From positions 1-59,241 of the forward strand of contig CAZVQW010000018.1 of NCBI GenBank assembly GCA_964629475.1: DNA of 59,241 nucleotides, written 5' to 3'. Position numbers and translations under genes: made by a program. A model generated the notes under the pieces. It searched no databases. It had not been told where the DNA came from and worked only from the letters and a program-made list of their open reading frames with translations. The first letter of the stretch is position 1; the number at the start of each line of letters is the position of its first letter. The DNA is from SMWD01 sp964629475. Its GTDB lineage: Bacteria > Pseudomonadota > Gammaproteobacteria > Steroidobacterales > GCA-2729495. Shown in pieces: positions 1 to 8,561 of this stretch.

Positions 1-60
1 CCCCCCGCCCGCGCGGGGTTCTCTTGGGGGGGGCCTCCACACCCCCCCCCCCCCCCACGG
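1..60. other. Low-complexity contig-end sequence
   Basis: The first ~60 bases are dominated by runs of C and G, including an uninterrupted C run near positions 42-56. No gene or signal can be read here. The abrupt change to ordinary sequence after about position 60 suggests an assembly or sequencing artefact at a contig edge rather than biology. Confidence 0.6.
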
Positions 61-189
61 CTGTTTCGGTGGACTGTTCACCGGGCGCGCGTCATTATTC
101 CGCCGCTGTGTTGCGGAAAAGACAGCGCTAAAATACCCCTAAGCCGTTGATTATGTGTGCCTGAGTCATTAGAATTCTCGCTCTTTTCG

Positions 190-208
190 GGCCGACTGTC
201 GGCCTTTT
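190..208 (+). promoter_or_regulatory. Hairpin with T-run in the rplU leader
   Basis: A short perfect stem GGCCGA / TCGGCC with a 3-base loop is followed by TTTT, just before the GGAGA ribosome binding site (211-215) and the rplU ATG at 222. It resembles a small attenuator. A TAAAAT box at 129-134 is a possible -10 element for the operon, but no good -35 partner is visible. Ribosomal-protein leaders often carry autoregulatory structures; that role here is inference. Confidence 0.35.
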
Positions 209-221
209 CCGGAGACACACG

Positions 222-575
222 ATGTACGCCGTATTTAAGACGGGTGGAAAGCAATACCGCGTTGGTAAGGGTGAGCGCCTGAAGATCGAGAAGCTCGATG
301 CCGCCGAAGGCGATAGCGTCGAGTTTAATGAGGTATTGCTCGTCGGTGAAGGTGACAACGTCAAGGTCGGTGCGCCGTTTGTGTCCGGCAGTAAGGTCAA
401 GGGCAAAGTGATCGTTCAGGCCAGGGATAAGAAGATCGACGTGATCAAGTTTCGTCGGCGACAGAATTACCGTCGAACGTACGGACACCGGCAGCCGTTT
501 ACGCTCGTTGAAATCACCGGAATTACCGGTGCGCCGCGCAAGAAAGCTGCGGCAGCAGCCGCAGCCGAGGAGTAA
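222..575 (+). CDS. rplU: 50S ribosomal protein L21
   Basis: L21 is a structural protein of the large ribosomal subunit that binds 23S rRNA. The protein starts MYAVFKTGGKQYRV, the diagnostic N-terminus of L21, and carries the conserved RRRQNYRRTYGHRQ segment at about residues 81-94. It has 117 residues, somewhat longer than the ~103 of E. coli, because of a C-terminal tail that becomes an alanine run (KKAAAAAAAEE). The start is supported by GGAGA nine bases upstream. It lies five bases before rpmA, the usual L21-L27 pair, followed by obgE. Confidence 0.98.
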   Translation: MYAVFKTGGKQYRVGKGERLKIEKLDAAEGDSVEFNEVLLVGEGDNVKVGAPFVSGSKVKGKVIVQARDKKIDVIKFRRRQNYRRTYGHRQPFTLVEITGITGAPRKKAAAAAAAEE

Positions 576-580
576 CTCGA

Positions 581-841
581 ATGGCACATAAGAAAGCAGG
601 CGGCAGTTCCCGAAACGGTCGCGATTCAGAATCCAAACGCCTCGGCGTCAAGAAATTTGGCGACCAGGCCGTTCTGGCCGGTAATATTCTGATTCGTCAG
701 CGTGGCACGAAATACCACGCGGGCGTCAACGTCGGTATTGGCCGCGATCATACGTTGTTTGCGAAGGCCGACGGGCGCGTCAAGTTTGCGCGCAAGGGGC
801 CCAAGAATCGGATGTTTGTCAGTGTCGAACCGAATGCCTGA
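581..841 (+). CDS. rpmA: 50S ribosomal protein L27
   Basis: L27 sits near the peptidyl-transferase centre, and its flexible N-terminus reaches the tRNA CCA ends. The 86-residue sequence begins MAHKKAGGSSRNGRDS, the standard L27 start without the cleavable extension found in Firmicutes, and has the full family length. It follows rplU by five bases and shares its transcript. A strong rho-independent terminator follows at 866-894, so rplU-rpmA is probably a two-gene unit, with obgE fed by read-through or its own promoter. Confidence 0.98.
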   Translation: MAHKKAGGSSRNGRDSESKRLGVKKFGDQAVLAGNILIRQRGTKYHAGVNVGIGRDHTLFAKADGRVKFARKGPKNRMFVSVEPNA

Positions 842-865
842 TGCTGTCCGCCCGGGAGTATTCTG

Positions 866-894
866 AAAAAAGCCCCGCCTGAGCGGGGTTTTTT
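866..894 (+). terminator. Rho-independent terminator after rpmA
   Basis: An A-run is followed by the stem CCCCGC / GCGGGG with a CTGA loop and then six Ts. It ends the rplU-rpmA unit 25 bases after the rpmA stop. The flanking A and T runs could let it act in both directions. Confidence 0.9.
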
Positions 895-940
895 ATTGGT
901 CAGTCCTGCGCAATGAGATGCTTGCGATGAGATTTGTGCA

Positions 941-1975
941 ATGAAATTTGTCGACGAGGTGACCATCAGGGTCGAGGCCGGCAACGGCGGTCCGGGCTGC
1001 GCGAGTTTCAGGCGGGAAAAATATATTCCTCGTGGTGGTCCCGATGGTGGCGACGGTGGCCGTGGCGGCAGCGTCTGGCTCGTTGCCGACGAGAACATCA
1101 ACACGCTGGCGGATTTTCAGACCAAGCGACGATTTCGTGCCGTGCACGGCGTGGGCGGTCGAGGGAAAGACCGCACCGGGGCCGGTGGCGCGGATTTTGA
1201 GGTGCTCGTACCCTGCGGCACACGCGTGTTTGCCGAAGAAACCGGTGAACTGATGGGAGACCTGATCGGGCACGCCGAACGGCTCGTCGTGGCAGTCGGT
1301 GGCGAGGGTGGCAAGGGTAATACACGCTTTAAGACCAGCATCAACCGCGCCCCGCGTCAGTCGACGCCGGGTACGCCCGGCGAAAAAAGAGATCTGCGCC
1401 TGGAACTGACGGTACTGGCCGATGTCGGCCTGCTCGGGTTACCGAATGCCGGTAAGTCGACGTTGATTCGCAGCGTTTCGGCTGCGCGCCCGAAGGTTGC
1501 CGATTATCCGTTTACGACATTGCATCCCAATCTCGGTGTCGTTGCCGTCGAAGCACATCGCAGCTTCGTCATGGCCGATATTCCGGGCCTGATCGAGGGG
1601 GCTGCGGATGGCGCGGGGCTCGGCATCCGTTTTCTCAAACACCTGAGTCGCACACGTTTGCTGCTGCACCTGATTGATGTCGCGCCGCTTGACGAGGAGA
1701 CGGATCCGATCGAAGAGGCACGGAAAATTGTGGCTGAGCTCGAACGCTTCAGTCCGGATCTCGCGGCCAGGGAGCGCTGGATAGTGTTGAATAAAGTTGA
1801 CTTGCTCGGTGAGGCTGAAGTCGACGCGCTGCGGCTGCGAGTGATCGAGGAGCTCGATTGGCAGGGACCGCTCTATTTAATCAGCGCGCTCGCAGGGCAG
1901 GGCACACGGCAACTGGCCGGCGACATCATGACGCGGTTGGAAGCATTGAATCTGGAAGAGGAAGAGCTGGAATAA
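941..1975 (+). CDS. obgE: Obg family GTPase
   Basis: Obg is an essential GTPase that associates with the 50S subunit and takes part in ribosome assembly and stress control. The 344-residue protein has the glycine-rich Obg fold (about 1-158: KFVDEVTI, GGPDGGDGGRGG) and a GTPase domain with P-loop GLPNAGKST (166-174), switch I YPFTTLHPNLG (189-199), switch II DIPG (213-216) and NKVD. It lacks the long acidic C-terminal extension of the ~390-residue E. coli protein and ends in a short glutamate-rich tail. The start at 941 gives the canonical MKFVDE N-terminus; its ribosome binding site is weak. rpsT converges from downstream. Confidence 0.97.
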   Translation: MKFVDEVTIRVEAGNGGPGCASFRREKYIPRGGPDGGDGGRGGSVWLVADENINTLADFQTKRRFRAVHGVGGRGKDRTGAGGADFEVLVPCGTRVFAEETGELMGDLIGHAERLVVAVGGEGGKGNTRFKTSINRAPRQSTPGTPGEKRDLRLELTVLADVGLLGLPNAGKSTLIRSVSAARPKVADYPFTTLHPNLGVVAVEAHRSFVMADIPGLIEGAADGAGLGIRFLKHLSRTRLLLHLIDVAPLDEETDPIEEARKIVAELERFSPDLAARERWIVLNKVDLLGEAEVDALRLRVIEELDWQGPLYLISALAGQGTRQLAGDIMTRLEALNLEEEELE

Positions 1976-1977
1976 TT

Positions 1978-1996
1978 ATTGGTGTCTGACACCAAT
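1978..1996. repeat. Small inverted repeat after obgE
   Basis: ATTGGTGT and ACACCAAT form a perfect 8-bp stem with a CTG loop that starts just after the obgE stop. It has no following T-run, so it is at best a weak terminator or mRNA 3' end structure between the convergent obgE and rpsT. Confidence 0.4.
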
Positions 1997-2011
1997 TCTT
2001 CCGTCGTGTGG

Positions 2012-2035
2012 ATCGCGGCAAGATGCCGCTCCTAC
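2012..2035 (-). repeat. Single REP-type palindromic unit
   Basis: On the minus strand this reads GTAGGAGCGGC, ATCTT, GCCGCGAT. The GTAGGAGCGGC...GCCGCGAT form is the one widespread in REP elements of Gammaproteobacteria. It is a single unit between the 3' ends of obgE and rpsT, and related double units occur at 2461-2518 and 41959-42029. It may help end or stabilise the convergent transcripts. Confidence 0.7.
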
Positions 2036-2064
2036 GCAAGCGGGTCATTCGACCCCGTTGGTCA

Positions 2065-2337
2065 TCAAGACGCGGCGCGCAGTTCCTTGATGGCCTTGTT
2101 CAGGCGACTCTTGTGGCGTGCGGCTTTGTTGGCCTGGATCAGGCCTTTGCCGGCCATGCGATCGATTTCCGGAACGGCCAGCTTATATTCTGAGGATGCC
2201 GAATCGGCATCGCCCGCCTCGATGGCCTTAAGGACCTTCCTGATGGCGGTGCGCATACGCGACTTCAACGCAATGTTGTGCTGACGGCGAACTTCGCCCT
2301 GTTTGGCGCGTTTGATAGCTGACTTGATATTGGCCAC
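2065..2337 (-). CDS. rpsT: 30S ribosomal protein S20
   Basis: S20 binds 16S rRNA early in small-subunit assembly. The 90-residue protein begins MANIKSAIKRAKQGEVRRQH and is basic and helical throughout, with the conserved SRMRTAIRKVLKAIE stretch; length and sequence fit the family. It is encoded against its neighbours, between obgE and murJ, the same arrangement seen around murJ in pseudomonads. A clear sigma-70 promoter lies upstream (2393-2421). Confidence 0.98.
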   Translation of the reverse strand: MANIKSAIKRAKQGEVRRQHNIALKSRMRTAIRKVLKAIEAGDADSASSEYKLAVPEIDRMAGKGLIQANKAARHKSRLNKAIKELRAAS

Positions 2338-2392
2338 TAGAATCGATCCTTTGGTTAACCAGCCGCCGCCTCAGAGGCGACGCGAGCCGGGC

Positions 2393-2421
2393 ATTCTCAG
2401 CGTTCGGCTTCGGATTGTCAA
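2393..2421 (-). promoter_or_regulatory. Sigma-70 promoter of rpsT
   Basis: Reading the minus strand, a consensus -35 TTGACA (2416-2421) and a -10 GAGAAT (2393-2398) are separated by exactly 17 bases. The leader to the rpsT start is about 50 bases and contains a short GCCTC/GAGGC hairpin, which could serve S20 autoregulation. Confidence 0.75.
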
Positions 2422-2460
2422 TACCGCGAATGGCGTAACCCGTTGATTTTCTTTCGTGTG

Positions 2461-2518
2461 GGAGCGGCTTTAGCCGCGATGAATTGGATGGCTGGCTAAT
2501 CGCGGCTAAAGCCGCTCC
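2461..2518. repeat. REP-type inverted pair
   Basis: Two 20-base arms, GGAGCGGCTTTAGCCGCGAT (2461-2480) and its perfect reverse complement (2499-2518), flank an 18-base loop. Each arm is itself a REP-like unit (GGAGCGGC...GCCGCGAT). It occupies the gap between the divergent rpsT and murJ. Confidence 0.8.
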
Positions 2519-2581
2519 TGCAGTTGCCCCATAACACTCCGATCACAACTTTAGGCAATATTCAGGTTAGACTCTGCTGCG

Positions 2582-4189
2582 ATGTCCGAATCCCCTGAGA
2601 ACGCCCCGAAAAATCCCCCCCGGCTGCTGAAATCGACCTCGGTCGTCAGCGCCATGACTCTCCTGTCCCGGATACTCGGGCTCGTCCGGGATATTGTTTT
2701 TGCACGGTTTTTCGGTGCCGGAATCGTTATGGATGCTTTTTTCGTCGCATTCAAGATCCCGAATATTTTCCGGAGATTTTTTGCCGAAGGTGCTTTCTCG
2801 CAAGGATTCGTGCCTGTCTTTACCGAATATGACGAGACACGCTCACAGGCAGAGGTGAAGGAGCTTGTAGATGGGGTTGCCGGGACGCTGGGCCTCCTGT
2901 TATTCGTCATCACGGCTATCGGGGTTGTCGCGGCTCCGGCGCTGATCAGCGTCTTCGGCATGGGCTGGGTCTGGTCGCCGGTACCCGCGGATGCCGATAA
3001 ATTTGCGCTGGCGGTCGACATGTTGCGACTCACTTTCCCGTACCTGTTTTTTGTTTCGCTGGTCGCGCTCGGCGGCGGTATTCTCAATACGTACCAGCGC
3101 TTCGCGGCACCCGCGTTTGCACCGGTTTTGCTCAATGTCGTGTTGATTTCCTTTGCCGCATTTATCGCCCCTTATTATTCGCGGCCCGGTTTGGCGCTGG
3201 CGGCCGGTGTCTTCGCGGCCGGGCTGGTGCAGTTGCTGTTCCTGTTACCGTTTCTTGCTCGTCTGAAGATTCTGCCCCGGCCACGCTGGGGCGGCTCGCA
3301 TCCGGGTGTGCGCAAAATCGGCAAGCTGATGGTACCGGCGATCTTTGGCTCATCCGTTGCCCAGATCAACATCCTGTTCGATACGCTGATTGCTTCGTTT
3401 CTCGTGACCGGTAGCATCAGCTGGTTATATTACTCAGACAGACTCATGGAATTTCCGCTCGGTGTGTTCGGCATCGCACTGGCGACTGTGATCCTGCCGA
3501 ATCTTTCGCGGCATCATGCCACGGCATCGGCGCAGGCATTTTCCGCCATGCTCGACTGGGCGATGCGCCTGGCCATTCTTATCGCGCTGCCGGCTACGAT
3601 CGGCCTGTTCATGCTGGCCGGCCCGGTGCTGACAACTATTTTTTATGGTGGTCAGTTCGACGTCGATGATGTCGGCATGGCTGTACCCAGCCTGATGGCA
3701 TACTCGGTTGGCCTGACCGGGTTTATTTTCGTCAAGGTGCTGGCGCCTGGTTTTTTTGCGCGTCAGGACACACGTACACCGGTGCGGATCGGCATCATTG
3801 CACTCGTCGCCAACATGTTCCTGAATATCCTGATCGTCGTGCCCTGGGTGCGAAACGGGTGGGCGGCGCCGCACGCCGGTCTCGCGGTTGCGACATCCGC
3901 TTCGGCATTTCTCAACGCCGGTCTGCTGTGGGTGCAGCTGCGCAAAGACGGTGTCTGGTCTCCACAGCCGGGCTGGCGCCGATTTCTGCTACAGGTTGCC
4001 GTGGCTTGCGGGGTCATGACCATAATGCTGGATCGGTTTGTGGCGCCGCTGGCCAGTTGGATCGAAGCGGTGACCTGGACTCGTTGCTGGTGGCTGGCGC
4101 TGGCGGTTGTCGGCGGCTGCGGTGTCTATGTTGCGGCGTTGTTCGCAGTCGGGCTGCGCCCGGCCGCGCTGCGTATGACATCGCCCTGA
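2582..4189 (+). CDS. murJ: Lipid II flippase MurJ (MviN family)
   Basis: MurJ moves the peptidoglycan precursor lipid II across the inner membrane. The 535-residue protein is hydrophobic almost throughout, as expected for the 14-helix MOP-superfamily fold. It carries the family N-terminal region TSVVSAMTLLSRILGLVRD and the FARFFGAG and FKIPNIFRRFFAEGAFSQ segments at about residues 35-75. Family length is ~510-550. The gene is first in a murJ-ribF-ileS-lspA series; the chosen ATG at 2582 has a poor ribosome binding site but precedes the conserved domain by the usual short tail. Confidence 0.97.
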   Translation: MSESPENAPKNPPRLLKSTSVVSAMTLLSRILGLVRDIVFARFFGAGIVMDAFFVAFKIPNIFRRFFAEGAFSQGFVPVFTEYDETRSQAEVKELVDGVAGTLGLLLFVITAIGVVAAPALISVFGMGWVWSPVPADADKFALAVDMLRLTFPYLFFVSLVALGGGILNTYQRFAAPAFAPVLLNVVLISFAAFIAPYYSRPGLALAAGVFAAGLVQLLFLLPFLARLKILPRPRWGGSHPGVRKIGKLMVPAIFGSSVAQINILFDTLIASFLVTGSISWLYYSDRLMEFPLGVFGIALATVILPNLSRHHATASAQAFSAMLDWAMRLAILIALPATIGLFMLAGPVLTTIFYGGQFDVDDVGMAVPSLMAYSVGLTGFIFVKVLAPGFFARQDTRTPVRIGIIALVANMFLNILIVVPWVRNGWAAPHAGLAVATSASAFLNAGLLWVQLRKDGVWSPQPGWRRFLLQVAVACGVMTIMLDRFVAPLASWIEAVTWTRCWWLALAVVGGCGVYVAALFAVGLRPAALRMTSP

Positions 4190-4202
4190 ACGTCCGTATA
4201 AT
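4175..4202 (+). promoter_or_regulatory. Promoter inside the murJ 3' end for ribF-ileS-lspA
   Basis: ATGACA (4175-4180, five of six matches to TTGACA) and a perfect TATAAT (4197-4202) are separated by 16 bases. The -10 lies just past the murJ stop and 46 bases before the ribF start, so ribF-ileS-lspA likely has its own strong constitutive promoter. Confidence 0.7.
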
Positions 4203-4248
4203 TCTCCGCCTTTACTGCCATCGAGACATCGATAGAAGGCTCGCCTGA

Positions 4249-5190
4249 ATGTCGCCCCCCATGCAATTGATGCGACGACCCGGCTCGTCCCGAAGCGATT
4301 TTGCCGACGGTTGCGTTGCCACGATCGGCACATTCGATGGTGTGCACCGCGGGCATCGTCAGATTCTGGCGCGGGTCCTCGATGAGGCTGCAAAACGTAG
4401 CCTGCCATCGGTCGTCATCTCATTTGAGCCGACGCCGCAGGAGTTTTTTACTCGCGGGGAACCGCCGGCGCGATTGACGCGCTTTCGCGAGAAATTTATC
4501 GAGCTGCAGGGACTTGGCATCGACTGGTTTTTCTGCCCACCGTTTGACGCAGCGATGGGGCGTCTCGAGCCGGATGAATTCATCAGCCGGATGTTGGTCG
4601 ATACATTACATGTTCGTTACCTCATTGTCGGCGATGACTTCGTGTTTGGCCGCGGGCGCAGTGGCACGGTCGCCGATTTACAGCGTGCCGGTGCCGGGTA
4701 CGGATTTCTAGTGGAGCAGGTCGGGACGGTGTTGGCGAACGACGATCGAGTATCGAGTACGGCGATTCGACAGGCGTTGGCGATGGGGGAGTTGGCTGAT
4801 GCGACCGCTTTGCTCGGCCGTCATTATGCGATGACCGGGCGCGTGATCGGCGGCGAGAAACTGGGTAAGAAACTGGGATTTCCGACGGCGAATATCAATC
4901 TGAACCGGCGCGCGAGTCCGATTGCGGGTATATTCGCCGTGCGGGTCGATGGGCTCGGACCGATCCTGCTGGACGGTGTTGCCAGCCTCGGTACGCGGCC
5001 GACGATCGATGGTGTCGAGCCGCTACTGGAGGTTCACATTTTTGATTTTGACCGGGATATCTACGGCGAATATATCCGGGTCGAATTTGTGCAGAAATTG
5101 CGTGATGAGGTTCGCTTTGAGGATCTGGACGCCTTGACACGGCAGATGCACATCGATGCGGCACAGGCTCGGGATATTCTTGCCTGTTGA
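4249..5190 (+). CDS. ribF: Bifunctional riboflavin kinase / FAD synthetase
   Basis: RibF phosphorylates riboflavin to FMN and adenylylates FMN to FAD. The N-terminal FAD-synthetase domain shows GTFDGVHRGHR at about residues 27-37 (the nucleotidyltransferase HxGH-type site) and IVGDDFVFGRGRSG; the C-terminal kinase domain shows GKKLGFPTANI near residue 206. The 313-residue length is typical. The ATG at 4249 gives a short tail before the domain. It sits between murJ and ileS, its usual place in Gammaproteobacteria. No FMN riboswitch is visible in the 59-base gap before it. Confidence 0.97.
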   Translation: MSPPMQLMRRPGSSRSDFADGCVATIGTFDGVHRGHRQILARVLDEAAKRSLPSVVISFEPTPQEFFTRGEPPARLTRFREKFIELQGLGIDWFFCPPFDAAMGRLEPDEFISRMLVDTLHVRYLIVGDDFVFGRGRSGTVADLQRAGAGYGFLVEQVGTVLANDDRVSSTAIRQALAMGELADATALLGRHYAMTGRVIGGEKLGKKLGFPTANINLNRRASPIAGIFAVRVDGLGPILLDGVASLGTRPTIDGVEPLLEVHIFDFDRDIYGEYIRVEFVQKLRDEVRFEDLDALTRQMHIDAAQARDILAC

Positions 5191-5228
5191 CCCGCGGATC
5201 ACTATAGAGACTACAGAAAGCGAAAGTT

Positions 5229-8033
5229 GTGACTGATTATAAAGACACTTTGAACCTGCCCAAAACGGCATTTCCCATGCGCGCCAACCTGGCGCAGCGT
5301 GAGCCGAAAATGCTCGAACAATGGCTTGCGGATGACCTTTACGGTGAATTGCGGCGGCGTGCGGCGGGGCGTGAGAAATTCGTGCTGTGTGACGGTCCGC
5401 CGTATGCCAACGGGCAGATTCATCTTGGCCATGCAGTCAATAAGGTGTTGAAGGACATCATCGTCAAGTCCAGGACACTGTCCGGTTTCGATGCGCCATA
5501 CATCCCCGGTTGGGATTGCCATGGGTTGCCGATCGAGTTACAGGTCGAGAAGAAGAAGGGCAAGGTTGGCAAGAAGCTGAATACCAGTGAGTTTCGCGCG
5601 GCATGCCGTGAATATGCTCTCAGACAAGTCGATGCTCAGCGTGAGGATTTCAAGCGGCTCGGCGTCATCGGTGATTGGGATCGGCCGTATCTGACGATGG
5701 ATCCTGAATTTGAGGCGGAGCAGGTGCGTGGTTTCGGCCGCATTATCGAGAATGGGCATGTCCAGCGCGGTTATAAGCCGGTGCACTGGTGCCTCGATTG
5801 CGGTTCGGCACTTGCCGAGGCGGAGGTCGAATACCAGGACAAGACCTCGACGGCGATCGACGTGCGCTTCACGGTCGTCGATGCACCGGCATTTTATGCC
5901 GCTATAGACATGGAGCCTGACGACGGCGGCGTGCCGATCTCGATACCCATCTGGACAACGACACCGTGGACCCTGCCGGCCAACCAGGCGGTCGCACTCG
6001 GCCCGGATCTCGATTACGAACTCATCGAAGTCACCATCGACGGCGCCGTTGAACGCCTGGTGCTGGCCAGCGGTCTCGTCGATGATGCATTGTTGCGTTA
6101 TCGCGCCGGGAATGTCCGCTGTCTGGCGTCGATGAAGGGTAGCGAGTTGCACGGTCTGCAACTCGCGCATCCATTTGATCCGCGTCACGTACCGATCATC
6201 CTGACCGACTATGTCACGCTGGAGGCCGGTACCGGCGCCGTGCATACCGCACCCGGACACGGTCACGACGATTTTCGTGCCGGTGTCGACAACGATCTGC
6301 CGCTGGACAACCCGGTCGATGGACGCGGTGTCTATATAGAGAGTACGCACCTGTTCGCCGGCATGCACATCTATAAGGCCAACGAGGCGATCGTCACGAC
6401 GCTGACCGATGGTGGCAAGCTATTGTGCGTCGAGAAGGTTGACCACAGCTATCCGCATTGCTGGCGGCATGACACGCCGGTCATCTTTCGGGCGACGCCG
6501 CAATGGTTCGTGAGTCTCGACAAGAATAATCTGCGTGCCGCCAGCCTGGCGGAAATAGAACGAGTCGAGTGGATTCCGAGCTGGGGTAAACAACGCATCG
6601 AGGGCATGGTTGCCGGACGACCGGACTGGTGTATTTCCCGGCAGCGCACGTGGGGTGTGCCGATCCCGATATTTACCCATCGCGAGACCGATGAAATGCA
6701 TCCGCAGACGCCGCGTTTGCTGCGGGAAGTCGCCGAGCGGATAGAAACGGCAGGCATCGATGCGTGGTTCGATCTCGATCCTGCTGATTTGCTTGGCGAC
6801 GAAGCGGCCGACTATGTCAAAGCCACGGATACGATGGATGTCTGGATGGATTCGGGTATGGTTCATCATTGTCTGTCGTCGAGTCGTGACGAAATCGATT
6901 CACCGGCAGACCTGTACATCGAAGGCTCCGACCAGCACCGTGGCTGGTTCCAGAGTTCGTTGCTGACGTCTGTGGCGATGAATGGCAAGGCGCCATACCG
7001 ACAGGCGTTGACGCACGGCTTTACGGTAGACGATAAGGGACACAAGATGTCCAAGCGGCTGGGTAACCAGGTTCTGCCGCAGAAGGTCATCAATGCACTT
7101 GGTGCCGACGTATTACGGCTATGGGTTGCAGCGACCGACTACAGCGGCGAGATGACCGTATCGGATGAGATTCTGAAACGTGTATCCGATTCATACCGGC
7201 GAATTCGCAATACGGCCAGGTTCCTGCTTGGTAATCTCCACGGCTTCGATCCGCAACTCCATGCAGTGCCGGGCGATGAACTCGTTGACCTGGATTGTTG
7301 GGCGGTCGAACGGACCGCGCAATTGCAGCGGTCGATCCTTGCGGCCTATGACAAGTATGAATTTCATGTCATTTACCAGGAATTGCATAATTTTTGTGTT
7401 GTCGACATGGGTGGTTTTTATCTCGACATCCTCAAAGACCGTTTGTACACGACCGGCGAGGACAGCCACCCGCGGCGTTCGGCGCAGACGGCCATGATGC
7501 ATATCGCCGAGGCGCTGGTTCGCTGGGTTACACCGATTCTCAGTTTTACCGGTCAGGAAATCTGGGATGAATTGCCCGGTGAGCGCGACGCATTCGTGTT
7601 GTTTTCAACCTGGCATGAATGCCCGGCGACCGGTGAACAGGCGATCGACTGGTCCCGCCTGATCCGGATTCGCGAAACAGTCTCCAGGGCCCTGGAGGAC
7701 TTGCGCAAGGCCGGCACGATCGGTTCGGGTCTCGATGCAGGTGTGCAGATTTTTGCGGACGATGAGGTGTGTGCAGCGCTGCAGCAGCTTGGTGATGAGT
7801 TGCGGTTCGTATTTATCACTTCCGAGGCGTCGGTGCATGCATTGGCCGACAAGCCTGCCGATGCCATCGAAGAAAACGGATACGCTATCCGGGTGTTTGT
7901 TGCAGAGGGTGATAAGTGTATCCGTTGCTGGCATCGCCGTGCGGATATCGGCAGTGCCGATGGGCACCCGGAACTCTGCGGACGTTGTGCCGATAATGTT
8001 GATGGCGCAGGAGAGCACCGGGTTTTTGCCTGA
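5229..8033 (+). CDS. ileS: Isoleucyl-tRNA synthetase
   Basis: IleRS charges tRNA-Ile and edits misactivated valine. The 934-residue class I synthetase has the HIGH-type motif HLGH at 65-68, the editing domain with TTPWTLPANQA, the KMSKR signature at 606-610, and a C-terminal zinc-binding region with CIRCW and CGRC. The length matches the bacterial E. coli-type enzyme (~938). It starts with GTG at 5229, giving the usual MTDYKDTLNLPKT N-terminus. It is followed directly by lspA; the two genes are neighbours in many Gammaproteobacteria. Confidence 0.98.
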   Translation: MTDYKDTLNLPKTAFPMRANLAQREPKMLEQWLADDLYGELRRRAAGREKFVLCDGPPYANGQIHLGHAVNKVLKDIIVKSRTLSGFDAPYIPGWDCHGLPIELQVEKKKGKVGKKLNTSEFRAACREYALRQVDAQREDFKRLGVIGDWDRPYLTMDPEFEAEQVRGFGRIIENGHVQRGYKPVHWCLDCGSALAEAEVEYQDKTSTAIDVRFTVVDAPAFYAAIDMEPDDGGVPISIPIWTTTPWTLPANQAVALGPDLDYELIEVTIDGAVERLVLASGLVDDALLRYRAGNVRCLASMKGSELHGLQLAHPFDPRHVPIILTDYVTLEAGTGAVHTAPGHGHDDFRAGVDNDLPLDNPVDGRGVYIESTHLFAGMHIYKANEAIVTTLTDGGKLLCVEKVDHSYPHCWRHDTPVIFRATPQWFVSLDKNNLRAASLAEIERVEWIPSWGKQRIEGMVAGRPDWCISRQRTWGVPIPIFTHRETDEMHPQTPRLLREVAERIETAGIDAWFDLDPADLLGDEAADYVKATDTMDVWMDSGMVHHCLSSSRDEIDSPADLYIEGSDQHRGWFQSSLLTSVAMNGKAPYRQALTHGFTVDDKGHKMSKRLGNQVLPQKVINALGADVLRLWVAATDYSGEMTVSDEILKRVSDSYRRIRNTARFLLGNLHGFDPQLHAVPGDELVDLDCWAVERTAQLQRSILAAYDKYEFHVIYQELHNFCVVDMGGFYLDILKDRLYTTGEDSHPRRSAQTAMMHIAEALVRWVTPILSFTGQEIWDELPGERDAFVLFSTWHECPATGEQAIDWSRLIRIRETVSRALEDLRKAGTIGSGLDAGVQIFADDEVCAALQQLGDELRFVFITSEASVHALADKPADAIEENGYAIRVFVAEGDKCIRCWHRRADIGSADGHPELCGRCADNVDGAGEHRVFA

Positions 8034-8054
8034 TTGCTCTACGCCTTAAACGAT

Positions 8055-8555
8055 ATGCCAGGAAAACCACAATTGAGCGCTCGGCACATGGGTTGGTTGA
8101 GTTTGTCTCTCGTCGTTGTGTTGATCGACCAGGTTACAAAGTGGCTGGTCATCGATGCGCTGACACTCTACCAGCGAATACCGGTCTTGCCGTTCTTTGA
8201 TCTCGTGCGTCTGCACAACACAGGTGCCGCCTTCAGTTTTCTGGCGGATGCATCCGGTTGGCAGAACTTGCTGTTTACCGGGGTTGCTGTGGTCGTCAGC
8301 GTGGGTATTGCCTGGTGGCTCGTCACACTGCCGCGTGAAGGACGCCGTATCCTCAGTCTTGGTCTCGCGCTGGTGCTCGGCGGCGCGATCGGCAATGTGA
8401 TCGATCGGACTTTGTACGGCTATGTGGTGGATTTTCTGCTGTTCTATTACAAGGATTGGTCATATCCGGCATTCAATATTGCCGATTCGGCAATTACCTG
8501 CGGGGTTGTGTTTATCCTGTACGATGGCTTCGTGCTTGAGAAACGGCGAACGTAA
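8055..8555 (+). CDS. lspA: Lipoprotein signal peptidase (signal peptidase II)
   Basis: LspA is an inner-membrane aspartyl protease that cuts the signal peptide of diacylglyceryl-modified prolipoproteins. The protein has four membrane segments, the GNVIDR motif and the FNIADSAI motif that supply the two catalytic aspartates, and KWLV and NTGAAFS segments typical of the family. I prefer the ATG at 8055 (166 residues); a TTG directly after the ileS stop (8034) would add seven residues. In many relatives fkpB and ispH follow; here the pilus operon converges six bases after the stop. Confidence 0.97.
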   Translation: MPGKPQLSARHMGWLSLSLVVVLIDQVTKWLVIDALTLYQRIPVLPFFDLVRLHNTGAAFSFLADASGWQNLLFTGVAVVVSVGIAWWLVTLPREGRRILSLGLALVLGGAIGNVIDRTLYGYVVDFLLFYYKDWSYPAFNIADSAITCGVVFILYDGFVLEKRRT

Positions 8556-8561
8556 ACCTTC

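Noticed and set aside
1..60. Poly-C/G run as a repeat or G-quadruplex element
   Set aside because: It is at the very edge of the window and changes abruptly to normal sequence, so an assembly or read artefact is more likely.
4190..4248. FMN riboswitch before ribF
   Set aside because: The gap is 59 bases and holds a promoter; no conserved aptamer elements are visible.
5538..6368. 276-codon open frame on the minus strand inside ileS
   Set aside because: It lies wholly within a clear ileS gene, has no ribosome binding site or family features, and GC-rich codon use often opens antisense frames.
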